A stretch of DNA of 64,000 nt from Rhizopus sp. PT2906 (Eukaryota > Mucoromycota > Mucoromycetes > Mucorales > Rhizopodaceae). The notes below the pieces were generated by a model. It ran no database searches and was not told where the DNA came from. It worked only from the letters and a program-made list of their open reading frames with translations. The stretch is from positions 1-64,000 of the forward strand of contig JAMYHX010000100.1 of NCBI GenBank assembly GCA_025529335.1. The letters run 5' to 3'. The position numbers and the translations under genes were made by a program. Of this stretch, positions 1 through 11,191 are shown in pieces. Every line of letters begins with the position of its first letter. Position 1 is the first letter of the stretch.

Positions 1-229
1 TCCTCTTTATGAAATTTATTTTTAATAAAACAGTATACTTGCTAGCTTTGATATGTTGTCTTGAAGCTATTTCGTAATCCTTTCTTAAAGGCAGCCTTAC
101 AGTCTCTTTAAAGTATTTATCTAATAGTTCAAGTTGGCTGGACTTGTTTCTGCATCTGATGATATAGTTTCTGTCGAAAGGTGTCCATTCAGTACGCTTT
201 TGGACAGGGTTGATTTTAAAAATTGCCAT
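1..229 (-). CDS. Partial homeodomain-like protein (3' end outside window)
   Basis: An open minus-strand frame runs from an ATG at 229 to the left window edge without a stop. About 45-70 residues in, it reads like helices 1 and 2 of a homeodomain: a basic arm, then SSQLELLDKYFKET and, further on, RKDYEIASRQHIKAS. This matches the usual pattern of leucine/phenylalanine core positions followed by an 'LA..' second helix. The recognition helix (WFxNRR) is not visible and would lie beyond base 1, possibly after an intron. What is seen is only an open frame with a family-like pattern. The homeobox assignment is inference from about 45 residues, and a degenerate copy is possible because transposon debris lies just upstream. 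Confidence 0.4.
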   Translation of the reverse strand, partial: MAIFKINPVQKRTEWTPFDRNYIIRCRNKSSQLELLDKYFKETVRLPLRKDYEIASRQHIKASKYTVLLKINFIKR

Positions 230-363
230 ATGAGATAGTGGTGCCTCAGTAAAAAATGATAAAGAGTACATAAGTGTCTGCTTATTAGTGCATCAAAGTT
301 GCTCAACATGTCTCATATGCTTTACAGCTCACTTAATATTTTCTTTGAGTGCTAAGAAATCAT

Positions 364-512
364 GGTGACACGACATCATTTCAAGCAAAGCGACATGGTT
401 TCCAAAAATACAACTTCCATTTCCGAAAATGCGAAACTGATTTTAATTGGCCGGTGACATTGATTTTGACTTATCAGCGACATTGCTTTTTGAAAGCATT
501 GTACGTGTCACC
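364..512. repeat. Small MITE-like element with imperfect inverted ends
   Basis: The segment begins GGTGACACGACATC and ends GTACGTGTCACC. The outer 8-9 bp are perfect inverted repeats, and similarity continues imperfectly for about 30 bp, including a TTTCAA core in both arms. The 149-bp size fits a MITE. No clear target-site duplication flanks it, so this may be an old copy or chance. Confidence 0.3.
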
Positions 513-730
513 TATACTTTGTCATTGGTGCATTTGTACCATTTAATTTCTGCTGAGAAAGATCAGATACGAAAGAATACTGAGAATGGCTGACTACTAT
601 TAGCGGTAGAGCCAATTATTGCGCATGGAATATAAATGTAGAACGAGAATAAAGATATCATGCATACTACGAAGGAGACTAGAGTCATGCTTAATTTTGA
701 CTGTACTATAATATATCACTAGATACGCCA

Positions 731-945
731 TTAAGCATGTCTATTACATATGTTTAAAGGATTATTCATTCTCTTCAGTAATGTGGCGTTTGTATAATCA
801 TCTGTTGCTTTTACTTTCTTACTTGATAGCTTTGACTGTTTATGGCGTCCAGTGTATTTATCTTTCCGCAAAATTGCATACTCATCATGTATGATTATGG
901 CCTTATTGCCATCTTGTATTTCCACCAGGACCAACCTGTTAATAC
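731..945 (-). pseudogene. Possible FLYWCH-type zinc-finger remnant
   Basis: A minus-strand frame opens right after an intron-like acceptor (ttaacag near 945) and has coding-like composition. It contains VEIQDGNKAIIIHDEYAI, then RKDKYTGRHKQ and KKVKATDD. The spacing resembles the start of FLYWCH or MULE-associated zinc fingers (gGKp-x-dGy-x-yxK...C-K-A), but the expected cysteines and the HxH end are absent. I see no start codon context or downstream exon. It is best read as a decayed exon of a transposon-related gene; the family assignment is weak. Confidence 0.25.
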
Positions 946-1191
946 GTCATTAATATTGTCTTAAATGGGAGTGCCAGTTGTATATTGATAATGTAGTCTG
1001 TGTTAAATAATGAATGCCGTGTAATTGTCTGCATGAATCAAAAAAAAAAAGTTATCATCTCTTTAATATCAAATTCCTTAGACTGTTTTCTTTGTAAATG
1101 ATATCTATCACATTAATGTAGGCTTTTTCATATTATATTCTTTGTTCTTCTAAAGGAGTATTTTATTATTTACATATAGTGAGGAAGAGAT

Positions 1192-1704
1192 TCAATTGGA
1201 AGCAACCAATAGTCTGAATTCTTCAAAGTCTACAAAACCATCTTTGTTGATATCAGCCAATTTGATCATTTCTTTTATCTCTTCTGGACTAAGCTGTGCA
1301 TCCAGCATTTTCATGACACTTTCCAATTCTGATTGACTGATACGTCCATCGTGATCTTTATCAAAATAGAGAAAACATGACAGCATATCTCTATCATCTT
1401 TTTCTATTTGGTTGGATGGTATAAAGTAAGACATGGCAATAACAAATTCATAGAAATCAATCTTGTTATCCTTATTGAGATCAATCGTCTTTCTTATTGA
1501 TTCAGTCGACACTGTGATATCAATCTCCGTCAAGACATGTTGTAACTGTTGAATGTTTATGTATTGTGTACTCTGCGCATAAATTTGGAACACTAATATA
1601 ATAATATGAGCCACCTATCTGTCAGCCATTTTATTGTTACCTTCATGTAAAGTATCCATCTCTTGTTCTGATAGCCCAAGTATCTTGTAGTAGTCTGTAA
1701 ACAT
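1192..1704 (-). CDS. EF-hand calcium-binding protein (calmodulin-like), copy A
   Basis: Two exons (1704-1641 and 1592-1192) with a 48-nt GT-AG intron at 1593-1640 encode about 155 residues. Three canonical EF-hand loops are visible: DLNKDNKIDFYE, DKDHDGRISQSE and DINKDGFVDFEE. A degenerate first hand lies at the N terminus. The length and the pairwise spacing of hands are those of calmodulin and troponin C-like sensors; by family it should bind Ca2+ and regulate targets in the cytosol. The start MFTDYYKILGL is the first ATG giving an open frame into the spliced exon. It lies 115 bp downstream of a second EF-hand gene on the same strand. The two are clearly diverged and are unlikely to be the main calmodulin gene. 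Confidence 0.8.
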
Positions 1705-1819
1705 TTAAGTTGATTATAAACAAGGAAGAAAGAAAAAGTGAAAAGAAAGATGGACAACTTTTATATGTATAAATTGCTTGATTGACACGTGTAACCAGGT
1801 TCATTTGCTGAGCTGCTTT

Positions 1820-2432
1820 TTATTTATGAGTACAAAAGAACTTTCTAATAGAGAACCTATGGTGCTGATGAGGACATTGTGGCCTACTTATTTTAATATC
1901 CTTATTCACAGGCACGCCCATCATGACTGAAAATTCATCAAAGTTGACTGCTCCATCTTTATCTAAATCGACTTCATTTATCAATAATTTAGCTTCTTCT
2001 AAGCTAATCTTATCTCCCAGCTTTTCCATCATTGCTTGTAATTCAACTTGGTTGATAGTCCCATCTCCATCTTTATCAAATGCATCAAATGCCTCTTTTA
2101 GCTCCTGTTGTTTTTTCGTCATCCGATGTGGATCGGATAGTGTAGGTCGCATAATTTTGGCGAATCCTTCAAAATCCAAGTAGTTATCATTACTGACTTC
2201 TTTGACCTAAAAAGCCATATATGAATATATAGTCATGGATCATTATTTTAATTACCATAATGGTAGCTGCTGTTGTGTTATCAATGCCAGTTGAATTCAG
2301 TAATTCATTAAATTCCTGACAGGATATTTTTCCATCGTTATCTTTATCAAAACTTTGAAACAATTCAGTCAAATCCTCCTTCTTTTTGCTGCTAAGAAAG
2401 TGCGTGCCAAGGCTTAGTCGTTTCGACGACAT
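1820..2432 (-). CDS. EF-hand calcium-binding protein (calmodulin-like), copy B
   Basis: Two exons (2432-2256 and 2206-1820) with a 49-nt intron (2207-2255). The protein starts MSSKRLSLGTHFL and has a calmodulin layout. Hand 1 is DKDNDGKISCQE, hand 2 is degenerate (SNDNYLDFEGF, lacking the acidic loop), hand 3 is DKDGDGTINQVE and hand 4 is DLDKDGAVNFDE. A basic, His-rich tail of about 30 residues follows hand 4, which true calmodulin lacks. Three of the four sites should bind Ca2+. The N-terminal basic stretch and altered hand 2 argue for a specialised calmodulin-like or centrin-like sensor. It is tandem with, and oriented like, the EF-hand gene at 1192-1704. Confidence 0.85.
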
Positions 2433-2444
2433 TTTCTTTTTTAG

Positions 2445-2817
2445 AAAAAGAAGAAAACGACCTGCAAGTTGCACAGCAGGAATTTCTAGTTAATAGAAAA
2501 AAGGTAACTCGTGACCATTTAAGCCAAGTCATTGGAACTCAGGCACAAGAGCTAGCACGCTACTGGGACTATGAAGATACTTTTTATGTGTCAGCTACAG
2601 AAATGCAGTAAGAAAAGAGAGCTGCATGGACATTGCATCAGCTTTATTGGATATAACAGCACAATTATTTCTCTTTTCCCTGCATCGTTTATTCAATACA
2701 ACCTACCAGTCAGCTTTTATACCTCACGTAAGTATGTCTCTATTTTGTATCTCTTTGAGAGCATAAGGTGACAAAGTTATTTTATTGGGCGGTAACATTT
2801 ACGTCATATTAACTTGA
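2445..2817 (+). CDS. Spliced fragment of an unrecognised gene, no start codon found
   Basis: Three segments (2445-2607, 2642-2727, 2768-2817) join through two consensus introns (gtaag...cag at 2608-2641 and gtaagtatg...aag at 2728-2767) into one frame of about 98 residues ending in TGA. The translation contains VNRKKVTRDHLSQVIG, then ELARYWDYEDTFYVS and finally KVILLGGNIYVILT. No ATG precedes it in frame. Upstream is an acceptor-like tttttttag directly against the divergently read EF-hand gene. It looks like the 3' part of a gene whose 5' part is lost, or a pseudogene. I do not recognise the family. Confidence 0.3.
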
Positions 2818-2915
2818 AACCGCGCTGCCCCTAGCCCAGGCAATTTTTTATTTTTTTTTTTTTGACGGACGATTTTTTCAGTCAGTTTTCCTCTTCTCTT
2901 ATTAAATTAATTACA

Positions 2916-3083
2916 ATGGTTGCTCCCATCACTGGCACTCTTCGCAAGAAAATCATCAGAGATATTTCTGTCTCTCTCACCATTGGCTTCGGTGCTGGTT
3001 ACTACTTCTGGCACACCTACCACATTCCCAGTCTTGAACGCAGAAATGCCTACTATGCTAAACTTGAAGCTAGCAAGCAATAA
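2916..3083 (+). CDS. COX9: Cytochrome c oxidase subunit 7a (COX9-like)
   Basis: A single-exon 55-residue protein starting MVAPITGTLRKKIIRD. This matches the start of the yeast Cox9 family (APITGT followed by a basic stretch). One membrane span (SLTIGFGAGYYFWHTY) and a short basic matrix or intermembrane tail (RRNAYYAKLEASKQ) follow. It is a small nuclear-encoded structural subunit of mitochondrial complex IV in the inner membrane. I chose the ATG at 2916 rather than the in-frame ATG at 2862 because conserved family sequence begins there and the length then equals the usual 55-60 residues. A pyrimidine-rich leader lies just upstream. Confidence 0.85.
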   Translation: MVAPITGTLRKKIIRDISVSLTIGFGAGYYFWHTYHIPSLERRNAYYAKLEASKQ

Positions 3084-3287
3084 ACACACAATCGCTTAAT
3101 ACAACTATACACACACTGCAGCACACCTTAACTCCTGTCGCAGAAACACACGCAAAAAAATAGAGAGTTGAACTACACTTTCACTCGCACTTTTTTTTTG
3201 TTATAAATAAAAAAAAATAGTAGGAAGCCTATATTCTGGTTTTTGTACACAATAGCTTTATTACATAATTTTGTAGAGAATCAATTC

Positions 3288-6200
3288 TTATGAAAAAATG
3301 TCTAGTGTTAACTCATCCAAAATGCCAGCTTTATCGCACAACAGCTGTAGCAAACTACCTTGTCTGTTCAGCAGTTCTCCAGGTGAATCCATTTCGGCAA
3401 TAGTTCCATGATCAAATACAATCACCTTATCATAGTACACGACTTGACGTAGTAAATAAGGTATGACCAATAGTGTCTATAAAGAAGCATGAGCAAATAA
3501 TAAATAATGATAATCATAACGTACGGATTCTTGAAATTCCTGATCTATCACAGATCGAATGATCTCTTGAGACTCTATGTTCAAATCAGCCTCTTCAAAA
3601 ACAACCAGTCTCGTACAGTCCTGAAGTAAGGCTCGCGCAATACAGAGCAATTGTCTCTGGCAAACAGTAAAACGAGATCCATTTTTACCGATATCATAAT
3701 CTAGATCATGAATATAAGAAAAGGGCAAGCCTTTGAGATCACTGCCGCTACTGCCGCTATGGCTGGATCTTTGTGACTGATCATGAGGCTTGGCAAGATA
3801 AACCTTGTATAGGACTTGCCAAAGTGCATAATCTTCGTACTCTCCAAATGGATCTAGGTTACTTCTAACTGTTCCACTCAATAGCCAGCTCTCTTTTGTA
3901 ATGTATGTAATACGTGATCTCAAATCTTCAACGCCAATCTAATTATTATAATAAATTAGAATCTATGGATACTTTGCCCAAACGTGTACTATTTTTTTTT
4001 TACCCAAGCAATATTAACACCATCAATTTTTATGGATCCTGCCATGGGTTCTACAAAGCGAAATAGACTGGAGACCAGCGCATTCTTTTCCCCATCTGCT
4101 CTTCCGATCAGCGCCACTTTCTCGCCCGAGTAGATATTGAGAGTAACATGCTTTAGTGCAGCATCCGCTTCGGAATGATTGAAACTAACCATGAGATCCT
4201 TGATTTGAATCGTTGCTGTTGTTGGCCACTGTTTCTATGTCAGCTTTATGTATGTCGCGTAAATACAATAGACTTACCGAAGCAGGTGGACGAGAGCCTT
4301 CAACAATGCTAGGCGGCTCTTGAGGGGCATTCATATACTCATTGATCTTTTCGACTGATTCAAAATGTATATCCACAGCTGTCGATTGTCGCATCAGCCA
4401 GTACACATATTCTTGTAGGTTTGTTGAAAATGTTAGCGCAATACCTGCCATGCCGGCATCAATGATGTCCATTTTATAGACAAGCAAAATGGATATGAAC
4501 AAGGATAAAAGGGTGCCTAGCAATTCAACACGCACAAAGAGCCATCTGTTAGTCGTCCACAGAGTATAAAATGGTCTCATGTTGTCATCGAGTCTATTGA
4601 ACATCTTTTTCATCATTGTCCACTCTTCACCATAGGCTCGTATTGTTAGCAATCCAGTCAATGTATCAGAGAAGAGATGAAGGATGGGTGGGCGACTGCT
4701 GACGTTTAGTCTTTTCAATTCTTTAGAGGCTTTAATATATATTATGCCGATATAAAGATAGATTATGGCTAATGATTGTAAAAAAGGAATTAGAATACAC
4801 TCTCTTTTCGAACAGGTCATACTTACTTGCAACCGTACTGGCTACAAAGAACTCTGGCAATATAATACCGATTGTAAACACTGCTCCGATGATGCTAAAT
4901 GACATCTGTAGCAAAAATCCAACTTGCCATCCTATACTTCCATCAACTATTTCTATATCCTTTATGAATCTTTCTAGGATCCGACCTGGTGGCGTTATTT
5001 CGAAAAACTGGATAGGAGCATGGCACACCGACCTCAAGAGACCCAAAAAGAGTCGACTAGAGGCACGAAGGGATCCACGGTACTGAATGATGGTGCGAAC
5101 AAAGTTAAACAGGACGGTGATAAGACTAATGGCCAAGTAAACGAGTACGTAGTAATTGGTGACAAAGGAGTAGATACGTGTTGGATAAGTCATGGACCAA
5201 ACCTATAAAACCAAGCATGATTATTTTGGGTGGCCGTATAGGGTGAAGATGAACAGGTTACCTTCCTTTAGCCAATAACTCTCTGCTATATTTGATATAC
5301 ATGCCAAGAGAGTGAATAACACTGCAAACGACCAATACTGCCATCCACCACAGGCAGATAAATAGGTCGCATAGGCATAATCTCTTTTAGCATTTTCTTC
5401 TTCGTCTAGTAACCGAATCGAGGCTGGCATGATCGAAGCTTCATCAAAAAATTCGTCTTCTGTAAAGACACCCGCCATAACACTGTTATTCTCAAAGAGG
5501 ACATCCACTACGTCTCCAAAAATGTCATAATGTCTTACGGCATCGACTAGTGTCAATCTGTCTGCCCGTCGCTGCTTAATCATTCCCACAATCTTTTCCG
5601 GATCAGTTTCGACAGAGTCTACTACACCTTGACCGTTGGAGACAAGAGAAATATGGATAAAGATAGCTGCATCGCGGGCCCAAAACATGTCAGGATAGGC
5701 TGCAGCAACAATCACGGTTCTTTCCCGCATCAGATCGCCACGAATACAGTTTTCGTATATAAAAGTAGATACTGTCTTACCGAGCACTTGAAAGATATCA
5801 TCTATCAGTACAGTCTTTGCTCTTGAGTAAACAGCTCTAGCAAGTGATATCTTGTGATACAGTGCCTCTATGAAAGCAACAGTCAGAAGCGGGCCCTTTC
5901 CTTTGTTTGTGGACACGTACCTATGTTGACACCATTGTTAAATATAGTTGATTTATCGCCCACGACTGTTAAATCTCCATTTTCAAAGAGTGATAAGTCC
6001 CTTAGAAGATCGCATTGATGTAAAACGGTTCTATATCTTGCATCGTCCCAAGATTCTGAAAACAAAATGTTTTCTCTTACAGTTGTGTGTTCAATCCAAG
6101 CGGTCTGTGACACATAGGCAACCTTGTGCAAGTAAAGTAATGGACATACAGGATCCCGTACGAGGCTTTTATGTGTATTAGCTGTACACAAAAAGCGAGA

Positions 6201-8511
6201 GGGCAAAAGGGGTCTCTCTCCTGAATCTAGAGGCATATCGCCAAGCATGGCCTTCAGCAGGCTTGTCTTACCACAGGCTGAAGGCCCAGAAAGAACAGAA
6301 AGCCTACTGGATGGAATTTCGAGTTCAAATGGCACTTTTAGTCTGAAAGCGTCATTGCCACTGGACCATTTAAATACAGCAGTACGAAGCGTGATCTTTG
6401 ATTGCTCTTCATAGTCAAAAGGATGATCACCATCCTCGTTATCACTGTCGCATGTACCAACGATTTCCGCATCATCTCTTTTTTCTTCAGTATTCAAAAA
6501 GCGGGCAACATAACCAAGGCTAGTATAGATATCATTGTAGGCTATAAAGGCTTGGGGAACAACATTCAGTGGATCACGTAACATACCAAATAACACAATA
6601 CTGATGAATGCAGTGCTATATAGAAAATATCAAGTAAACAATGTATTCCATCCATCATTTTAGACATCGCAATGCTTACCTCGCATCCAACGATTTCTTT
6701 TCGACAAGTGTGTACCATGCAAATGATGTCGTAGTTACAAATACAGGCATGGCAAACCAGATCAAGTTTAATAAGGTGTTTTGTGTATATACCTTGATCA
6801 ACTTGACAAGTTCTTCATCTCGAGCACTCTACAATATAATATATATGTACGTGTACGAGGCAAAGGTTGATTTTGTTACTTACAGCAATTGCATCTTCCC
6901 ATCTTCTTTCTGAGGCTAATGTTTTGATCGTCTTCATACCTTCACAAAGTTCTTTCAACAAACGAATTCTCCAAGATTTGGCATCATTCAAATGCGTTTG
7001 GGCCTTCATGAGTTTTTGGTTAATATAATGAGTGGATGGTAAGGCAATGACCATAACGATTAGACCCGCTAGGAAAGCAGTACCAAGTATTTGGTACAAA
7101 AACACGACACCTGCTATTATTTCAAGGGGACAAGTATAAAAGATCTACAAGACAATGTTAATATGACAGGTATTCACACGTATGTACGCCTTTACATGAA
7201 GATAAGAAGCTAGTTCTGCGACTCGCTCTGTGTCCTGGTTGATCAAGTTCGACTTCTCTTCTTCTTCGTCCTCAGACATATCATGCGCTTGCTTGAGACG
7301 AAGGGCATGCGCGTATATTTCCGAATTGAGCATGTGAACAATATTGACATGCCATCGTCTGCCCCAAAGCAAGGACTGGGAAGCTATTAGGGTGCTGATC
7401 ACGCTACAGATGAACAATGCCAAACAATACAAGTAACCTATTTCCCTATCCATCCTGTCTTCCTTTTGATGTGCTTGAATGTAATTCAATAACTGACGTA
7501 AAAAGTAAGGGTTGGCATAGTGAAATATGACGGCTCCAATTGCTGTAACAAACTGATGTATGATGATCGCTCGGTTGGCTTTGAATATCCGTTGTAAAAG
7601 TGATGAGACAGTGATAGCAGTCGACGTTCTTTGCTGTTCAGCAAATAGACGGTAGTTCTCTCTTGCTCTCTGTTGTGCAGGCAATTCCCATAAAGAGGTC
7701 ACTGTAAGGCGGGAATGAAAGGCTGCCTTCAACAGAGGGTTCATCCAGCTAAAGGTAATAGATGAAAGTGGAGAAGCAGTTGGTTCTGCGCTTAATATAC
7801 GACCCTACACAAAAAGATATCCATTATTTTTTCTTTCCTCTTTTGCAACAGACATACACGTACATTTCGAATTACATTTCCATCCTGCATCACAAGCACA
7901 TTGTCATCATTATCTTCAAAATCGATTAGCTCTCTTTGATCTAATTCGGAAGGTGCAGTCATGATAGTCATCCATAATATAAAACATAAACCGAGATCAA
8001 TCAAGGCAGAATATATTTCGATGGATGAGGATATAAACCACTTGTTGTCTGTAAAGATGTAATCAAATACTCGTACAATAGCTGACAATAAGATGATGGA
8101 ATAAAAGAACAAGAGATGAGTGTTGTATCTAGTAAACTTGGTTGCGGTGAATGATTTGATAATGAGGACTAGAACATAAAACTGTATACAGATTAGTATG
8201 GGCTGTATATATATATAGATCATGTTACTCTTGAAATAAAGGCCAGTCCAGGATTGATAATCTGATAAAGAGGTGGTCCCTTACAAGGTCTTCCTTCTAA
8301 TATAACACTCTCTAATCTCCAAGCGAATAAAAATGCCCAGTTGCTTATTTCCAGCAAAGTGACGATCAATAAGCAAAGACTGGTCCTAAACATGGAAAGT
8401 GCTTTGATAGTAGGTAAACCAAATGTGTGATCATGACTGTGGTGATACTTGATAGACAAGTACGCGCACGAAACAATAAAGAACAATAAGGGTGTTATTC
8501 CATCAAGTATA
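3288..8511 (-). CDS. ABCC-type (MRP/Ycf1-like) ABC transporter with eroded ATPase sites; possible pseudogene
   Basis: Exons read from about 8511 down to 3288 and give a near full-length ABCC protein of about 1,400 residues. The order is an N-terminal TMD0-like membrane block, TMD1 (SWMNPLL entry motif), NBD1, TMD2 and NBD2. Family members export glutathione conjugates and metals from vacuole or plasma membrane. Here the catalytic motifs are damaged. NBD1 keeps Walker A (GPSACGKTS), but the LSGGQ signature is replaced by NIEALYHK and Walker B reads VLIDDIFQVLG. NBD2 Walker A is GRADGEKNA, the Q-loop is ITKES, the signature is FTVCQRQ, Walker B reads VVFEEADLN and the H-loop histidine is tyrosine (VIPYLL). 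The intron at 5203-5261 also leaves a one-base phase mismatch, and no start codon is evident upstream of 8511. Family membership is certain; activity is doubtful. Confidence 0.85.
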
Positions 8512-8856
8512 CTACATAGATAATAATTATATATACTCTAAATTGATAACTATGATCTATTATTACACTTTACGTTTCTCTATAACAAGAATTGATATAG
8601 ATTGGTTGGGTAATACTCTACATAATATTAATAATTGTTGACCTTCTGACAATAAAAAATTCTTTTTCTTTATTTCATCTGTTACTGGTTTATTTCTTTA
8701 CTTCTTGTTGATTTCCACAACCACAAAAGGGCTTCGTTAACATAAAAAAGTACAACAATAAGAAGTAAAATAAGAAAAAAAAAAAAGAAAGAAACAAAAA
8801 TAAGGGGGAGGAAAAAAGTTTATTTCTCACAAAAGGTGACGCGATTTAAATATCCC

Positions 8857-9397
8857 TTAATTGTCCACAATGTTCACTTTAACTGTTTCAGAAGAAGTGA
8901 CCGCTCCTCTACGAAGCTGAACAGTTTCAACAAAATCAAATGCATAAGAGCCAGGGGTTGTATCTTTGGGAATCGTCCATTGTTTGGTATAAGTAACATA
9001 TTTGTCTTGTTTAGCAGCAAGTGGGCTAGGAAAGGAATTAGAAAAAAGATAAACTACTAGCGTTTCGTATTACCAAGTAGGACATATATTTTCAATCACT
9101 TCTTGCTTGGTATTTCCGGATCTTTTATGAAAGTTGATGACGATATTCTTTGCATACCCATTTGATACATGTTCTATAGTTAAATATATATATAAGAACA
9201 AGAGTATATAGTGTATAGTGTAAGTTACTATAGACAAGAGGCTGCATCACATATTTAATAGTAACATTTTCTCCGGCTTGTATACTTTGTCCGTTTGTAG
9301 GAGAAAGAATCTTCATAAATTGAAGTTGATTATAGATATCGGCTAATGCAAGATGAAATAACAAGCATAGAGTAACCAAAGTATATGTTGCTTTCAT
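8857..9397 (-). CDS. Small secreted Kre9/Knh1-like Ig-fold protein
   Basis: Three exons (9397-9229, 9173-9074, 9025-8857) with introns at 9174-9228 and 9026-9073 encode about 145 residues. A clear signal peptide (MKATYTLVTLCLLFHLALA) is followed by ILSPTNGQSIQAGENVTIKY, the typical first strands of the fungal Kre9/KNH N-terminal Ig-like domain. The end of that fold is also visible: KQWTIPKDTTPGSYAFDF and a final SSETVKVNIVDN. A CPTC pair lies in the middle. By family it is secreted or cell-wall associated, linked to beta-glucan or GPI-protein assembly. There is no Ser/Thr stalk or GPI signal, so it is a single free domain. The gene is flanked by the ABCC gene and clathrin light chain. Confidence 0.65.
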
Positions 9398-9738
9398 TGT
9401 TGCTATGGGAATAGTTTAAAAAATAAAGAAATTAAAAAAAGGGAAAAGAGTATTATTTATAGATATCAAAAATAATTTGCTCGCAGTTGTGTGACAGACA
9501 GCAATTATAAAGATTGATTAATCAATTGCTTTAAAGAGTTATTAATTAAAGAAACTTAGTCTATTGGAATATACTCGAGTAAAATGAAGAGGATACATAC
9601 TATCCTTTGAACGAGTTTTCCCAGAATTGAATCCAGAAAGAACGCATTGTTGTCTTGTGTATATAGAGAGTGACATGTTGCTTTTTTTTTATTTATTGCA
9701 CTAGAAACGCTCTTTTCCACCAAATCATATTATCTTTA

Positions 9739-10583
9739 TTAAGCTACAACATTTCCAGGAGCAGACGTATCCTTTCGAAGATCAAGCAAGAGTTCCTTCA
9801 TGCGAGAGACATCCCTTGTATGATAACCCGTCTTGGCACTTTTAATATCAATTTCACTCACAACACGTTCCCAGACATTGCTTGAAGAAGATATATTTTC
9901 ACGGTTCTTTTCAGTTGATTCTTCACGAGCTCTATAAAAAAGGGGATAAGCTACATCTCTTTTTTTTTTCTGGTTATTTTCTTCTTTTACCTGTTTTCTT
10001 CAATCGCTCTTTGCTTCTTATCGTTATAATCTTCATAAAACTTGTCAATTTCCTCACGAGCCTGTTTAACAAGGTCTTCCTTCTTTTTTGAGGAAACAGC
10101 ATCACGCTCGGCAATTACTTCAGCTTGTTTCTCACGCCATTGACTTTATAAACAAGTTTAAGTTAATTCGTTATTGAGATGTGTAGTCATTCTTACCGAA
10201 CTGTCTCTGGTTCTTCTTCTGGTAATAAAGCCTTATAAAATGCCTATTATATAAAAGAGACATGTTTGTAAACTTGGCGCTCTGTCATCTTTTCTACAAA
10301 TGCAAACCTGTGAGGTTTCTAATTCTTCAGCCTTGGGGAATTCTGCTTCAAATGAAGAGTATGTGTTATCCACAGGTGGAGCGGACGTGGTTGGAGTTGG
10401 TTCAGTAAAGACCGAAGGAGACATGGGCAAAGTGGAAGGTGTCATCAGATTAGTAACTGCAGGTGATTGAATGGGTTCAGTGTTGAATAAATCAGCATCT
10501 TCGCCTAAAGCTGCTCTTTCACGAGCAAGAAAGTCGGCAGTAGGATCCTCGGAAGGTGTGTTGAAATCGCCAAAGTCAGACAT
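9739..10583 (-). CDS. CLC1: Clathrin light chain
   Basis: Four exons splice into about 225 residues. The N terminus MSDFGDFNTPSEDPTADFLARE is the acidic, phenylalanine-containing start of fungal clathrin light chains. The C-terminal half holds the heavy-chain-binding coiled coil (QWREKQAEVIAERD, then KKKEDLVKQAREEIDKFYED) and the conserved end SSNVWERVVSEIDI, followed by SRMKELLLDLRKD. It binds clathrin heavy chain on coated vesicles at the Golgi and plasma membrane. All introns are 50-65 nt GT-AG. A linker rich in Pro, Thr and Ser (residues 40-80) replaces longer animal inserts. Confidence 0.95.
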
Positions 10584-11191
10584 TGATATATAAAGTGAAA
10601 AAGAAGGGAAATAATCTATGTGACGTACTATGCTTCCACTCCCAATTTACCGAATGTTTGAAAAGTCCGCCCACTTTTTTGAATTATTTTGGACATTTGT
10701 GAGGTTAAATTGCCCAAAAATTTGACCAGATGTTTGAAGCTAATTTAACCATTCTCCGTCGAATGAATTCTCTGGAGAGTTTTATGAGACGGTTGGATAG
10801 AGCCAACAAGGAAGGATATATTCTATGATCTTCTTTTTATTTAAAATAGCGAAATTTAAAATGAATAAAATCAATAAAAGAAATACAATGACAATACTTA
10901 TTATTTGATCTTAATGAGCGAGGTCTTGATAAGGAATGGGTGGGCGGGTGATACCCTTCCTTGTTGGCTTATCCTCTGGTCTATTGACTAACTTTTAATA
11001 TTAAGTTGACCAGCTTTTTGACTTTTTATTCTCCAAGTTTTTCAAATGAATCTCTTTCGCAAAGACGGTAGAGGTGGAATAGTGGACGAGTCTGGCAATG
11101 AAGCAGCTGCTTTTGTTGTAAACCCATCATTCAGACTGACAAGCTTGACAAACCTGCATAAATATATCAAAAATAAAATAAAAAAAAATAG
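10584..11191. other. Intergenic, no gene seen
   Basis: Upstream region of clathrin light chain followed by AT-rich sequence leading into a transposase remnant. No coding frame or RNA gene is supported. Confidence 0.4.

Larger units (their letters stand above)
230..1191. other. Gene-poor stretch with transposon debris
   Basis: No intact gene is visible. The stretch contains a short element with inverted ends (364-512) and a frame resembling a decayed FLYWCH-type zinc finger on the minus strand (731-945). The rest is AT-rich and non-coding, with the likely terminator of the EF-hand gene around 1130-1190. Confidence 0.4.

Noticed and set aside
2862..2915. Upstream in-frame ATG extending COX9
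   Set aside because: The extension is not family-like and the conserved sequence begins at the second ATG (2916).
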